Source: Arenibacter sp. F26102
GTDB lineage: Bacteria > Bacteroidota > Bacteroidia > Flavobacteriales > Flavobacteriaceae
Length of the DNA: 64,000 bases
NCBI RefSeq assembly: GCF_023015865.1
Contig: NZ_JALKBC010000005.1
Location: forward strand, 1-64,000
Direction: 5' to 3'
The position numbers and the translations under genes were made by a program. The notes under the pieces are model-generated. The model saw nothing but the letters and a program-made list of their open reading frames with translations. It was not told the origin of the DNA and searched no databases. Below, one piece after another: positions 44,453-53,203 of the stretch; position 1 is the stretch's first letter, and every line of letters begins with the position of its first letter.

Positions 44453-45475
44453 ATGTTTATAAATCTCATTAGTGATACCGTTACAAAACCTACGCCTGGT
44501 ATGTTGCAGGCCATGATGACCGCTGAGGTGGGGGATGATGTTTTTAAAAATGATCCTACGGTCAATAGGCTGGAAGAGAAGATGGCCAAATTGTTTGGCA
44601 TGGAAGCGGCTTTATTTTTTCCCAGCGGTACCATGGCCAACCAAACGGCCATAAAATTGCACACCCAACCTGGGGAGCAATTAATTTGCGATAAGTACGC
44701 CCATATTTATAATTATGAAGGGGGAGGAGTAAGCTTTAATAGTGGTGTCTCCTGCAGATTGGTGGATGGTCATAGGGGAATGATGACGGCGAGTCAAGTA
44801 GAGGAATCTATAAACCCTCCGGATTTTTACCACAGCCCATTAACTTCTCTTGTGTGCATAGAAAATACGACCAATAAAGGCGGGGGAGCTTGCTGGGATT
44901 TGGAAGAGTTAAGAGCTATTGGAAAGGTGTGCGACAAGCATCATTTAAAATATCACTTGGATGGAGCGCGTCTCTGGAATGCCCTAATGGCCAAAGAAGA
45001 ATCACCCTTGGAATACGGGGAGTTGTTTCATACCATCAGTGTTTGTTTAAGTAAAGGGCTAGGATGTCCTGTGGGTTCCGTTTTAATAGGGGACAAGGAG
45101 AATATAGACAAAGCGCTAAGGGTGAGGAAGGTGCTTGGAGGAGGAATGAGGCAGGCAGGATATCTTGCCGCAGCAGGATTATACGCCTTGGACAATCACG
45201 TGGAAAGATTGGTGGAAGACCACAGAAAGGCTGCGGAAATTAGTAAACTATTAACGGGCTTGCCTTACATTAAAAAGGTGGAGCCTACGGAAACGAACAT
45301 TATTATTTTCGAAATAGAGGAAAGGCAGATTTCTACGGATCGTTTTCTGGATAAGCTGAAACAAAAGAATATTCAAATCATTGGAATGGGGCAAAGTAAG
45401 TTGCGTATGGTTACGCATATGGATTATACTGAGGAAATGCACGAGTTTTTATTGAATATACTGCCCAAATTATAG
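44453..45475 (+). CDS. Low-specificity L-threonine aldolase
   Basis: A 340-residue PLP-dependent fold-type I aldolase that cleaves threonine or allo-threonine to glycine and acetaldehyde. The signatures SDTVTKPTPGMLQAM and EVGDDVF open the protein. His84 (KYAHIY) stacks on the cofactor, Asp170 (HLDGARLWN) pairs with its ring nitrogen, and Lys201 (CLSKGLGCPVGS) forms the Schiff base. The start is ATG 44453; the frame also contains a TTG four codons upstream. The final six bases overlap the convergent DUF1508 gene. It may help supply glycine, or serve one-carbon metabolism. Confidence 0.92.
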   Translation: MFINLISDTVTKPTPGMLQAMMTAEVGDDVFKNDPTVNRLEEKMAKLFGMEAALFFPSGTMANQTAIKLHTQPGEQLICDKYAHIYNYEGGGVSFNSGVSCRLVDGHRGMMTASQVEESINPPDFYHSPLTSLVCIENTTNKGGGACWDLEELRAIGKVCDKHHLKYHLDGARLWNALMAKEESPLEYGELFHTISVCLSKGLGCPVGSVLIGDKENIDKALRVRKVLGGGMRQAGYLAAAGLYALDNHVERLVEDHRKAAEISKLLTGLPYIKKVEPTETNIIIFEIEERQISTDRFLDKLKQKNIQIIGMGQSKLRMVTHMDYTEEMHEFLLNILPKL

Positions 45476-45793
45476 CCCAATGGCATCCGGCAATAAGGAA
45501 ATACTGGTTTTAAGATTTTTTATGCCATTTTCCATTCCGGCCTCGGAGCTATAAAGCATGGAGTTTCCAATTGTTTTTCCTTCACTGTTCTTCATGGTGA
45601 AAAGAAATTTCCCGTTGTAGTCTGTCTTTCGTTCAAATACAGAAGATTGACCAATAAGAATCTTGAGTTTAGCAATGGTATCCTCAATTTCTGCCCTACT
45701 GTTATATGGGACGCTCGTAAGGAGAGTTTGTCCGCTTTCCGATTGCAGACTAAAGGTATAAGTGGTATCCGATTCCTTTTTTATTTCTAGCAT
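45470..45793 (-). CDS. YegP-like protein with tandem DUF1508 repeats
   Basis: A 107-residue protein made of two copies of the roughly 50-residue DUF1508 unit. The first is YTFSLQSESGQTLLTSVPYNSRAEIEDTI and the second FLFTMKNSEGKTIGNSMLYSSEAGMENGI. Each begins with a beta strand pair and ends with a helix. The family is widespread and has no established function. An exact -7 element (TATTTTTG on the minus strand) lies at 45829-45822. Its end overlaps the threonine aldolase gene by six bases, tail to tail. Confidence 0.88.
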   Translation of the reverse strand: MLEIKKESDTTYTFSLQSESGQTLLTSVPYNSRAEIEDTIAKLKILIGQSSVFERKTDYNGKFLFTMKNSEGKTIGNSMLYSSEAGMENGIKNLKTSISLLPDAIGL

Positions 45794-45895
45794 AGCCTAG
45801 GCAACTTTTTTTAAAGTTACACAAAAATATGGGAATCTTTTATCTAAAAATTGTCCGTCTTTCAAGTCGGAGGTTTGTATAGAAGTAATATAAAA

Positions 45896-45932
45896 GGAGT
45901 CCAAAAGCTATGGGTTATAGCTTTTGGACTCC
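45896..45932 (-). terminator. Terminator of the orphan trpB gene
   Basis: A perfect 16-base-pair stem (GGAGTCCAAAAGCTAT and its complement) encloses a five-base loop. The minus strand continues with a T run. It lies 24 bases downstream of the trpB stop. Confidence 0.88.
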
Positions 45933-45955
45933 CTTTCTTTTGTTTTTTTTTGAAA

Positions 45956-47167
45956 TTATTTTTCAACATCGGGCAGACCGAAGGTATCTACAACATAATC
46001 AATATCCTTATCGCCCCTACCACTTAGGTTGACCAAAATGGAGGACTGCGGATTTTGTTGCGCCAATTTTATGGCGTAGGCAACGGCGTGTGCGCTTTCC
46101 AATGCAGGGATAATGCCTTCCAATCGACTTAATTCGTAAAATGCATCTATAGTTTCCTGGTCGGAAACTACTTCATAGTTTACTTTTTTAAGGTCTTTCA
46201 GCATACTGTGTTCAGGACCCACCCCAGGGTAATCCAAACCGCTGGCTACGGAATGTACGGCTCCCGGTTCGCCCTTCTCATCTTTTAACATATAACATTT
46301 AAATCCATGTATTACTCCTGGTGTGCCCAGGGTCATAGTGGCGGCATGTTCGCCGTATTCCATGGACCGTCCGCCAGGTTCCACTCCGTACAAGGTGCAT
46401 TCGGGTTCATCGAGAAAAGAGGAGAATATTCCCATGGCATTACTACCACCTCCAACACAGGCTACCACCTTGTCCGGTAATTCTCCGGTCATTTCAAAAA
46501 ATTGTTCCTTGGCTTCAATACCCACTACACGCTGAAAATCGCGGACCATCATGGGAAATGGATGTGGGCCTACCACAGAGCCTATACAATAAATTGTTGT
46601 AATGGGGTCTTTTAAATAGGCTTCAAAAGCCGAATCTACAGCCTCTTTCAAGGTTTTTAGGCCATGGGAAACCGGCACTACTTTTGCGCCAAGGATTTTC
46701 ATCCTAACCACATTGGGATGTTCTTTGGCAATATCCACTTCTCCCATATGGATTTCGCATTCCAGTCCAAAATAGGCCGCTGCGGTTGCTAGGGCAACAC
46801 CGTGCTGTCCGGCTCCAGTTTCTGCAATTAGTTTCTTTTTGCCCAAGTGTTTCGCCAAAAGGGCCTCTCCCATACAATGGTTTAGTTTATGGGCTCCGGT
46901 ATGATTAAGATCTTCTCGTTTAAGATATATTCTCCCTCCGTATTTTTCAGACAGCCTATTGCAGTAATAAACTGGCGTTGGGCGACCTTGATAGTGTTTG
47001 CGAATGCTACGCAGTTCCGAAATAAAATTATGGGATTTGCTAATGGAATAATAAGCGTCTGTAATTTTTTTCATTTCTGCTTCAAGAACAGGAGGTATAA
47101 AGGCACCACCGTACTCTTTAAAAAAACCATTTTTATCTGGATAGGTTTTAAAATAATTTTCCGACAT
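45956..47167 (-). CDS. trpB: Tryptophan synthase beta chain (TrpB), isolated copy
   Basis: A 403-residue PLP enzyme of the tryptophan synthase beta family, joining indole and serine. The start is ATG 47167 ([21 protein letters not shown]); the long in-frame N-terminal extension is hydrophobic and not part of the family. Lys94 in HTGAHKLNH binds PLP, Glu116 in AETGAGQHG is catalytic, and GGGSNAMG holds the cofactor phosphate. The segment [22 protein letters not shown] differs from the usual YMGAED...NVFRM. No trpA or other trp gene is adjacent, and it has its own terminator. It may be a second, stand-alone TrpB. Whether it works with TrpA or salvages indole is unresolved. Confidence 0.88.
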   Translation of the reverse strand: MSENYFKTYPDKNGFFKEYGGAFIPPVLEAEMKKITDAYYSISKSHNFISELRSIRKHYQGRPTPVYYCNRLSEKYGGRIYLKREDLNHTGAHKLNHCMGEALLAKHLGKKKLIAETGAGQHGVALATAAAYFGLECEIHMGEVDIAKEHPNVVRMKILGAKVVPVSHGLKTLKEAVDSAFEAYLKDPITTIYCIGSVVGPHPFPMMVRDFQRVVGIEAKEQFFEMTGELPDKVVACVGGGSNAMGIFSSFLDEPECTLYGVEPGGRSMEYGEHAATMTLGTPGVIHGFKCYMLKDEKGEPGAVHSVASGLDYPGVGPEHSMLKDLKKVNYEVVSDQETIDAFYELSRLEGIIPALESAHAVAYAIKLAQQNPQSSILVNLSGRGDKDIDYVVDTFGLPDVEK

Positions 47168-47413
47168 AATTAATGTGAAGTTAGTAAGGTATATATAAGT
47201 TGGAAGGCAAAAAACAAATGCCTTTACAATTATAATGAATTCTATAATAAATATCAGTTTTTCCCAAAGGGTATAATGAGCTTGGGCCAGCTTTTTTTTT
47301 ATCCTGTAGTAGGCTTTCAAAAAATAAGGCCGGCAAAATAAAAAAGGGATTTAATTTTTGTAAAAATACGGTCTGAATTAATAATAAATAAAAAGAACTG
47401 GTCGGGGCCTAAA

Positions 47414-47872
47414 TCACATTTTTCTGTTACTTCTAAGAAAATCCATGTACTTTTCCACATCCCCTTTAGTGCCATATCCCGAAAGTGTGGCCACTTCTTT
47501 TTCTTCGGTACTTACCAAACTTATAAGTGGAAAAATGCCCTTTTTGTTCCATAGTGATAACAATTCCTTGTTCTGTTTCATTTCATCAGGAGTAAGGCGT
47601 TCTTTTTTTCGGGGCAGATCTATATAAAGGAGTACATAATCCTTGGCCACTTCCTTAAATTGCTCGGTCTCGAACAGATCTTTCTTTAAAGCTTTACATG
47701 GAGAGCACCAATCACTTCCAGTAAAATACATTAGGATGTTGGAATTGTTTCTCTTGGCCATTATTTGAGCACTGTTATAATCGGTTAACCAGTCGGTTTC
47801 TTGGGTATCAACACTATTGTTTTGTGCATGAACAAGAAATGGAAACAAGAGTAATATGAAAAAATTCTTCAT
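47414..47872 (-). CDS. Exported thioredoxin-family protein
   Basis: A 152-residue protein with a signal peptide (NFFILLLFPFLVHAQN) and a thioredoxin fold of the thioredoxin_7/DUF255-like type. The active site is in MYFTGSDWCSPCKALKKDL (WCSPC), and the cis-Pro loop is near GIFPLISLVSTEEKE. It probably acts as a periplasmic disulfide reductase. It lies 45 bases downstream of ybaB on the same strand and may be co-transcribed, with no functional link obvious. The short length and lack of extra domains distinguish it from the TlpA-like protein at 25823-26953. Confidence 0.87.
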   Translation of the reverse strand: MKNFFILLLFPFLVHAQNNSVDTQETDWLTDYNSAQIMAKRNNSNILMYFTGSDWCSPCKALKKDLFETEQFKEVAKDYVLLYIDLPRKKERLTPDEMKQNKELLSLWNKKGIFPLISLVSTEEKEVATLSGYGTKGDVEKYMDFLRSNRKM

Positions 47873-47916
47873 TAATAACAGTTTTGATTATATGGCTGTG
47901 CTAAACTTACTGAAAT

Positions 47917-48243
47917 TTATTTCAAAAACGAATCCATTCCCGGAATATTGGGCATACCCTCCTTGGCAACAGCTGCCAATTCGTTTTCATTTATAGTAGT
48001 GGCTTTTTCAATAGCTTTGTTCAGGGTAAGGATCAGATAATCCTCCAATTGTTCCTTGTCACTTAAAAGACTATCATCTATGGTAATTGATTTAATGGTC
48101 CTATTGGCGGTAATACTTACTTTTAGCAAATCGTCCGGTGATTGCTCATCCAGTATTACTGTGTTCAATCTTTCTTTAGTGGCTTTTACTTTTTCCTGGG
48201 TTTCTTTCAATTTCCCCAACATGCCCATCATATCTCCAAACAT
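47917..48243 (-). CDS. ybaB: YbaB/EbfC family nucleoid-associated protein
   Basis: A 108-residue DNA-binding protein. The start is ATG 48243, giving the family N-terminus [26 protein letters not shown]; ten further residues in frame are rejected. A central beta hairpin ([16 protein letters not shown]) and a C-terminal helix ending in NIPGM complete the typical fold. The proteins dimerise through the helices and bind DNA without strong specificity, and are often linked to recR/dnaX, which are not nearby here. An exact TAnnTTTG element reads toward it at 48278-48271. Confidence 0.88.
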   Translation of the reverse strand: MFGDMMGMLGKLKETQEKVKATKERLNTVILDEQSPDDLLKVSITANRTIKSITIDDSLLSDKEQLEDYLILTLNKAIEKATTINENELAAVAKEGMPNIPGMDSFLK

Positions 48244-48399
48244 AATTATAAATTTAAAAAGTTCTACCCCCAAAATTACTAAAATGCTTGGGATATATAA
48301 AAATAATACGTGATCCTAATAAATATAGTTGTTTTTAGAGGCATGTAATTTAATTATGGATAAAGCTCATATTTAATCAGGTAGGTGGTATTTAAATAT

Positions 48400-48407
48400 T
48401 ATTTTTG
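48400..48407 (+). promoter_or_regulatory. -7 element of the oligopeptidase gene
   Basis: TATTTTTG fits TAnnTTTG. It ends 28 bases before ATG 48436 and rules out the longer frame starting at 48385. Confidence 0.55.
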
Positions 48408-48435
48408 CGCTTTCTTATTAAAAACATCTATAGTC

Positions 48436-50496
48436 ATGCAGTGGGAATTGAAAGCGCCAAGTGCAAAAAAAATTGAGAAGCAATTAATAAAGCACGATGA
48501 TGTTAGGATAGACAATTATTATTGGTTGAACGAAAGGGAAAATCCAGAGGTAATTGCTTTTTTGGAACAGGAAAATGCCTACTACGAGGCATTGACGGCA
48601 CATACCAAGGATTTAAAGGACAGTTTGTTCCAAGAGATGAAATCCAGGATCAAGGAAGATGATTCTTCCGTACCCTACAAGTATAATGGGTATTGGTATG
48701 CTACGCGCTATGAAGTGGGAAAGGAATATCCAATTTTTGCGCGAAGGTTTGAAAAGGAGGATGCTGCGGAGGAAATAATGTTCAATTGCAATATTTTGGC
48801 AGAAGGGTTCGACTATTTCAACTTGGGTGGTCTGTCTATTAGTCCTAACAACGAACTTGCGGCATTTGGAGTGGATACGGTTTCACGAAGGCAATATATA
48901 CTGCGGATAAAGAATTTACGTACTCAGGAAGTATATCAGGATACAATTGAGAATACAACAGGAAGTGCCGTTTGGGCAAATGACAACAAGACTTTGTTCT
49001 ATACCAAGAAAGATCCTAAGACCTTAAGGTCCAATAATATCTATAAGCACGTTCTAGGGACATCTCCGGAGGAGGATGAATTGGTTTTTCATGAGGAGGA
49101 TGAAACCTTTACCACCTTTGTTTATAAAACTAAATCCAAGGAATTTATTGTTATCGGTTCTTCAAGTACACTGACATCTGAATTTCAAATACTGAGGGCG
49201 GATGATCCCAATGGAAAATTTCATGTTTTTTCAAAAAGGGTAAGGGGTCAGGAGTATTCATTATCCCATTACGAAGACAACTTTTATATTCTGACCAATA
49301 TGGAAGGGGCAACCAATTTTAAATTGATGACAACCCCTGAAGATAAAACAGAATCAGATAACTGGGTAGACTTTATTCCACATAGGGAGGAAGTGTTGCT
49401 TGAGGATATTGAGATGTTTAATGATTATTATGTCCTGTCCGAGCGTCAAAATGGCTTAAATCAGTTGAAAATTGTGCGATGGGATACTGGAGAAAGCTAT
49501 TATTTGCCCTTTGACAATGAAACCTATACCGCCTACGTGGGCACCAATCCGGATTTTGATACGGAAATTCTCAGGTATGGATATAACTCCATGACCACCC
49601 CTAGTTCTATCATTGATTTTAATATGAGGACCAAGGAAAAGGTTATAAAAAAGGAGCAAGAGGTATTGGGTGGAAAGTTTAATAAGGAGAACTATATTTC
49701 CGAAAGGATCTGGGCAACTGCCCAAGATGGAAAAAAGGTTCCGATCTCTTTGGTTTATCACAAAAACACCAAGTTGGACGGTTCCAGTCCATTGTTGCAA
49801 TACGCCTACGGTTCTTATGGTCACACCATAGATCCGTACTTTTCAACTGTACGCTTAAGTCTGTTGGACCGAGGTTTTATATATGCCATAGCCCATGTCA
49901 GGGGAGGGGAATATCTGGGACGCACTTGGTATGAGGAAGGGAGATTGTTAAATAAAAAAAATACATTTACCGATTTTATAGATTGTTCCAAATTCCTAAT
50001 TGAAAGGAATTATACCAGCCCGAAACACTTGTACGCCTCCGGGGGATCCGCAGGGGGACTTTTAATGGGGGCTATAGTCAATCTTTGTCCAGAAATATAT
50101 AATGGAGTAATTGCTGCCGTTCCCTTTGTTGATGTGCTGACCACCATGTTGGACGATACCATTCCCCTGACCACAGGAGAGTATGACGAATGGGGCAATC
50201 CTAACGAAAAGGAATATTACGATTATATAAAATCCTATTCGCCCTATGACAATGTATCACGACAAATACAGCCCAATATTCTGGTTATAACAGGATTGCA
50301 TGACTCCCAAGTGCAATACTTTGAACCGGCAAAATGGGTTGCCAAGCTTAGGGAGTATAAAACAGACAATAATTTGTTGCTATTCAATATTAATATGGAT
50401 GCAGGCCATGGCGGTGCTTCAGGGCGTTTTGAGTCCTTAAAAGAGGTGGCCAAGGAATATGCATTTTTGTTAGATTTGGAGCATAAAATTCGTTAA
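48436..50496 (+). CDS. S9 family oligopeptidase (oligopeptidase B-like)
   Basis: A 686-residue serine peptidase of the prolyl-oligopeptidase clan. An N-terminal seven-bladed propeller (residues about 70-400) gates a C-terminal alpha/beta hydrolase domain. The triad is Ser538 (GGSAGGLLMG), Asp623 (GLHDSQV) and His658 (DAGHGG). HVRGGEYLGRTWYEEGR precedes it, as in oligopeptidase B. There is no signal peptide, so the enzyme is cytoplasmic and trims short peptides, probably after basic residues if it is true OpdB. The start at 48436 is supported by the -7 element just upstream. It appears to be monocistronic. Confidence 0.92.
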   Translation: MQWELKAPSAKKIEKQLIKHDDVRIDNYYWLNERENPEVIAFLEQENAYYEALTAHTKDLKDSLFQEMKSRIKEDDSSVPYKYNGYWYATRYEVGKEYPIFARRFEKEDAAEEIMFNCNILAEGFDYFNLGGLSISPNNELAAFGVDTVSRRQYILRIKNLRTQEVYQDTIENTTGSAVWANDNKTLFYTKKDPKTLRSNNIYKHVLGTSPEEDELVFHEEDETFTTFVYKTKSKEFIVIGSSSTLTSEFQILRADDPNGKFHVFSKRVRGQEYSLSHYEDNFYILTNMEGATNFKLMTTPEDKTESDNWVDFIPHREEVLLEDIEMFNDYYVLSERQNGLNQLKIVRWDTGESYYLPFDNETYTAYVGTNPDFDTEILRYGYNSMTTPSSIIDFNMRTKEKVIKKEQEVLGGKFNKENYISERIWATAQDGKKVPISLVYHKNTKLDGSSPLLQYAYGSYGHTIDPYFSTVRLSLLDRGFIYAIAHVRGGEYLGRTWYEEGRLLNKKNTFTDFIDCSKFLIERNYTSPKHLYASGGSAGGLLMGAIVNLCPEIYNGVIAAVPFVDVLTTMLDDTIPLTTGEYDEWGNPNEKEYYDYIKSYSPYDNVSRQIQPNILVITGLHDSQVQYFEPAKWVAKLREYKTDNNLLLFNINMDAGHGGASGRFESLKEVAKEYAFLLDLEHKIR

Positions 50497-50510
50497 TTCA
50501 AAAAAAAGAC

Positions 50511-50518
50511 TAATTTTG
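50511..50518 (+). promoter_or_regulatory. -7 element of the cysteine-synthase-like gene
   Basis: TAATTTTG fits TAnnTTTG. It lies 59 bases before ATG 50578, without a TTG at the expected distance. Confidence 0.45.
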
Positions 50519-50577
50519 TCCTATCAATATTGGCATAAATCAATAATGTCGATATGTTCTAAACCTAGAAATTGTTT

Positions 50578-51618
50578 ATGGAACAAAAGATAAACGCTTG
50601 TAACAACCTCCTAGAACTTGTAGGAAACACCCCATTAATCAAACTCAATAAAATAGCTGCCAACCTTGAAGGTAATTTTTACGCCAAGGTAGAAGGCTTT
50701 AATCCAGGACATTCTTCCAAAGATCGCATAGCCCTTTATATAATTGAAGAGGCGGAGCGCAGGGGATTGTTAAAAAAGGGGAGTACCATTATAGAAACAA
50801 CTTCGGGGAATACGGGTTTTAGCATTGCCATGATCAGTATCATTAAAGGTTACGATTGCATACTGGCAGTAAGTTCAAAATCTTCCAAAGATAAAATAGA
50901 CATGTTACGGTCTATGGGGGCAAAAGTCTATGTTTGTCCTGCGCACGTAAGTGCCGATGATCCAAGGTCCTATTATGAAGTGGCCAAAAGATTGCACGAG
51001 GAAACTGAGGGATCCATATATATCAATCAATATTTTAATGATTTAAATTCTGAAGCCCATTACAAAAGTACTGGACCGGAAATTTGGCAACAGACCAATG
51101 GGCATATTACCCATTTGGTTGCCTGTAGTGGTACAGGAGGTACTATTTCGGGTACGGCCAAGTACTTGAAGGAGCAAAATCCGAATATTCGTGTAATAGG
51201 AGTGGATGCTTTCGGTTCCGTTCTTAAAAAGTACCATGAGACCGGAGAATTTGATACTAAGGAGATTTATCCATACAGAATTGAAGGCTTGGGTAAAAAT
51301 CTGATACCTACGGCAACCAACTTTGAGGTGATAGATGAATTTATTAAGGTTACCGATGAAGAAAGCGCTCATACGGCAAGGGAAATATCCAGAACCGAGG
51401 GACTTTTTGTTGGTTATACTAGCGGTGCGGTAATGCAAGCTGTGAGGCAATTGGAAGAAATGGGAGAGTTTAATGAAAATAGCAATGTGGTAGTTATTTT
51501 TCCCGATCACGGTTCCAGGTATATGAGTAAGATATACAGTGACCAATGGATGGCCGACCAAGGTTTCTTTGATAGTAAGAATGTTGAAGAGCCACAAAAA
51601 ATAGAATTCTTAAAGTAA
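50578..51618 (+). CDS. PLP-dependent cysteine-synthase-family enzyme, candidate cysteate synthase
   Basis: A 346-residue fold-type II PLP enzyme. Lys48 in [10 protein letters not shown] carries the cofactor, TTSGNTGFS binds the substrate carboxylate, and [11 protein letters not shown] the cofactor phosphate. The start is ATG 50578; a TTG two codons upstream is ignored. The length and the extra C-terminal segment resemble cystathionine-beta-synthase-like members more than plain CysK. The next gene is an alpha-oxoamine synthase (51743). In the capnine sulfonolipid pathway of Bacteroidota a cysteine-synthase-like CapA makes cysteate, which an acyltransferase CapB then uses, so this pair may be that system. 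An ordinary cysteine or cystathionine synthase remains the alternative. Confidence 0.8.
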   Translation: MEQKINACNNLLELVGNTPLIKLNKIAANLEGNFYAKVEGFNPGHSSKDRIALYIIEEAERRGLLKKGSTIIETTSGNTGFSIAMISIIKGYDCILAVSSKSSKDKIDMLRSMGAKVYVCPAHVSADDPRSYYEVAKRLHEETEGSIYINQYFNDLNSEAHYKSTGPEIWQQTNGHITHLVACSGTGGTISGTAKYLKEQNPNIRVIGVDAFGSVLKKYHETGEFDTKEIYPYRIEGLGKNLIPTATNFEVIDEFIKVTDEESAHTAREISRTEGLFVGYTSGAVMQAVRQLEEMGEFNENSNVVVIFPDHGSRYMSKIYSDQWMADQGFFDSKNVEEPQKIEFLK

Positions 51619-51687
51619 GGAGTATGTAAAACTTATGATATTAAGAGCAGCGGTTCATAAGTCGTTGCTTTTTAGGTATTAAATAAG

Positions 51688-51719
51688 TTGCATATGCATA
51701 TTAAAAATATATACTTTTG
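51688..51719 (+). promoter_or_regulatory. Promoter of the alpha-oxoamine synthase gene
   Basis: TTG (51688-51690), 21 bases, then TACTTTTG (51712-51719) fit the Bacteroidetes promoter in both halves. The ATG is 24 bases downstream. Confidence 0.72.
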
Positions 51720-51742
51720 CAGTAATAATCAATGTAGGCTAG

Positions 51743-53002
51743 ATGAGAGATTTATTTGACAGAATTATCGAAAATAAAGGTCCTTTAGGAAAATGGGCTT
51801 CCCAAGCAGAGGGGTATTTTGTATTTCCAAAATTAGAGGGTCCTATATCCAATAGGATGAAGTTTCAAGGAAAGGAAGTAATCACCTGGAGTATTAACGA
51901 TTACTTGGGATTGGCCAATTTGCCAGAAGTAAAAAAGGTAGATGGCGAAGCGGCATTGGAGTACGGTGCGGCTTTTCCTATGGGAGCAAGAATGATGAGT
52001 GGTCATACGGATTTCCACGAACAATTGGAGCAGGAATTGGCTGAATTTGTTAATAAAGAGTCTGCTTATTTATTGAACTTTGGCTACCAAGGAATGGTTT
52101 CTGCCATTGATGCTTTGGTCTCCAAGGATGATATTATTGTATACGATGTTGATGCACATGCCTGTATTATAGATGGGGTACGTTTGCATATGGGTAAGCG
52201 TTTTACCTTTAAGCACAACGACATTGAAAGTCTTGAGAAAAACTTGGATCGCGCCGTTAAAATGGCCGATCAGACTGGAGGAGGTATATTGGTTATATCC
52301 GAAGGTGTTTTTGGTATGCGTGGAGAACAGGGTAAGCTTAAGGAAATAGTAGCCCTTAAAAAGAAATATAATTTCAGATTGTTTGTAGATGACGCACATG
52401 GTTTTGGAACTTTGGGTAAAACTGGGGCCGGGGCAGGTGAGGAGCAAGGAGTGCAAGATGATATAGATGTTTATTTTGCAACTTTTGCAAAATCCATGGC
52501 AGGTATAGGTGCGTTTTTGGCAGCGGATAAGGAGATTATAGACTATCTTAAATATAACTTGCGTTCTCAAATGTTTGCAAAATCATTGCCAATGATTTAT
52601 GTAAAAGGAGCTTTAAAGAGGTTGGATATGTTACGTACCCAACCAGAGCTTAAAGCCAAACTTTGGGAAAACGTTGACGCGTTGCAAAATGGACTTAAAG
52701 AAAGAGGATTCGATATAGGAACCACAACTAGTTGTGTTACTCCGGTTTATCTTAATGGAAGTATTCCGGAAGCCATGGCATTGGTAAAAGATTTGAGGGA
52801 GAATTTTGGAATATTCTGTTCTATTGTGGTATATCCTGTAATCCCTAAAGGTTTAATTCTATTAAGAATGATTCCCACGGCTACCCATACCCTACAAGAC
52901 GTTTCCGAAACCTTGGAGGCTTTCTCCGTAATTCGTGAGCGTTTGCAGAATGGCACCTACAAAAGATTGTCTGCCGCAGTAGCAGCAGCTATGGGAGAAT
53001 AA
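51743..53002 (+). CDS. Alpha-oxoamine synthase: cysteate- or serine-C-acyltransferase
   Basis: A 419-residue PLP enzyme of the alpha-oxoamine synthase family, which joins an amino acid to an acyl thioester with loss of CO2. His139 (DVDAHACIIDG) stacks on PLP, Asp217 and His219 are in VDDAHGFGTLG, and Lys250 in FATFAKSMAG forms the Schiff base. The family includes KBL, BioF, serine palmitoyltransferase and, in gliding Bacteroidota, cysteate-fatty-acyl transferase for capnine. The length near 420 and membrane-lipid context fit the last two. It has its own strong promoter and terminator, although it follows the cysteine-synthase-like gene by 124 bases. Sulfonolipid or sphingolipid base synthesis is the favoured role; the donor amino acid is unproven. 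Confidence 0.85.
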   Translation: MRDLFDRIIENKGPLGKWASQAEGYFVFPKLEGPISNRMKFQGKEVITWSINDYLGLANLPEVKKVDGEAALEYGAAFPMGARMMSGHTDFHEQLEQELAEFVNKESAYLLNFGYQGMVSAIDALVSKDDIIVYDVDAHACIIDGVRLHMGKRFTFKHNDIESLEKNLDRAVKMADQTGGGILVISEGVFGMRGEQGKLKEIVALKKKYNFRLFVDDAHGFGTLGKTGAGAGEEQGVQDDIDVYFATFAKSMAGIGAFLAADKEIIDYLKYNLRSQMFAKSLPMIYVKGALKRLDMLRTQPELKAKLWENVDALQNGLKERGFDIGTTTSCVTPVYLNGSIPEAMALVKDLRENFGIFCSIVVYPVIPKGLILLRMIPTATHTLQDVSETLEAFSVIRERLQNGTYKRLSAAVAAAMGE

Positions 53003-53023
53003 AACTTTTTCAACAATAATGAA

Positions 53024-53055
53024 AAAAGCCAACTTATTAATTTAAGTTGGCTTTT
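53024..53055 (+). terminator. Terminator of the alpha-oxoamine synthase gene
   Basis: A 13-base-pair stem (AAAAGCCAACTTA and its complement) with a six-base loop ends in T residues, 22 bases after the stop codon. Confidence 0.87.
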
Positions 53056-53203
53056 GTTATATATAAAATAAGGTAGAAGAGGCTTAGGAGTCTTTTGAGG
53101 CTGTTTTACAATAATATTGTACTCTTGGTTAAATAACCAAAAGAAAAGGATTTAAAGCCTTATAGGCGGTTGTGGTAAAAGGGCTTGTAAACAGTTCCTG
53201 TCC

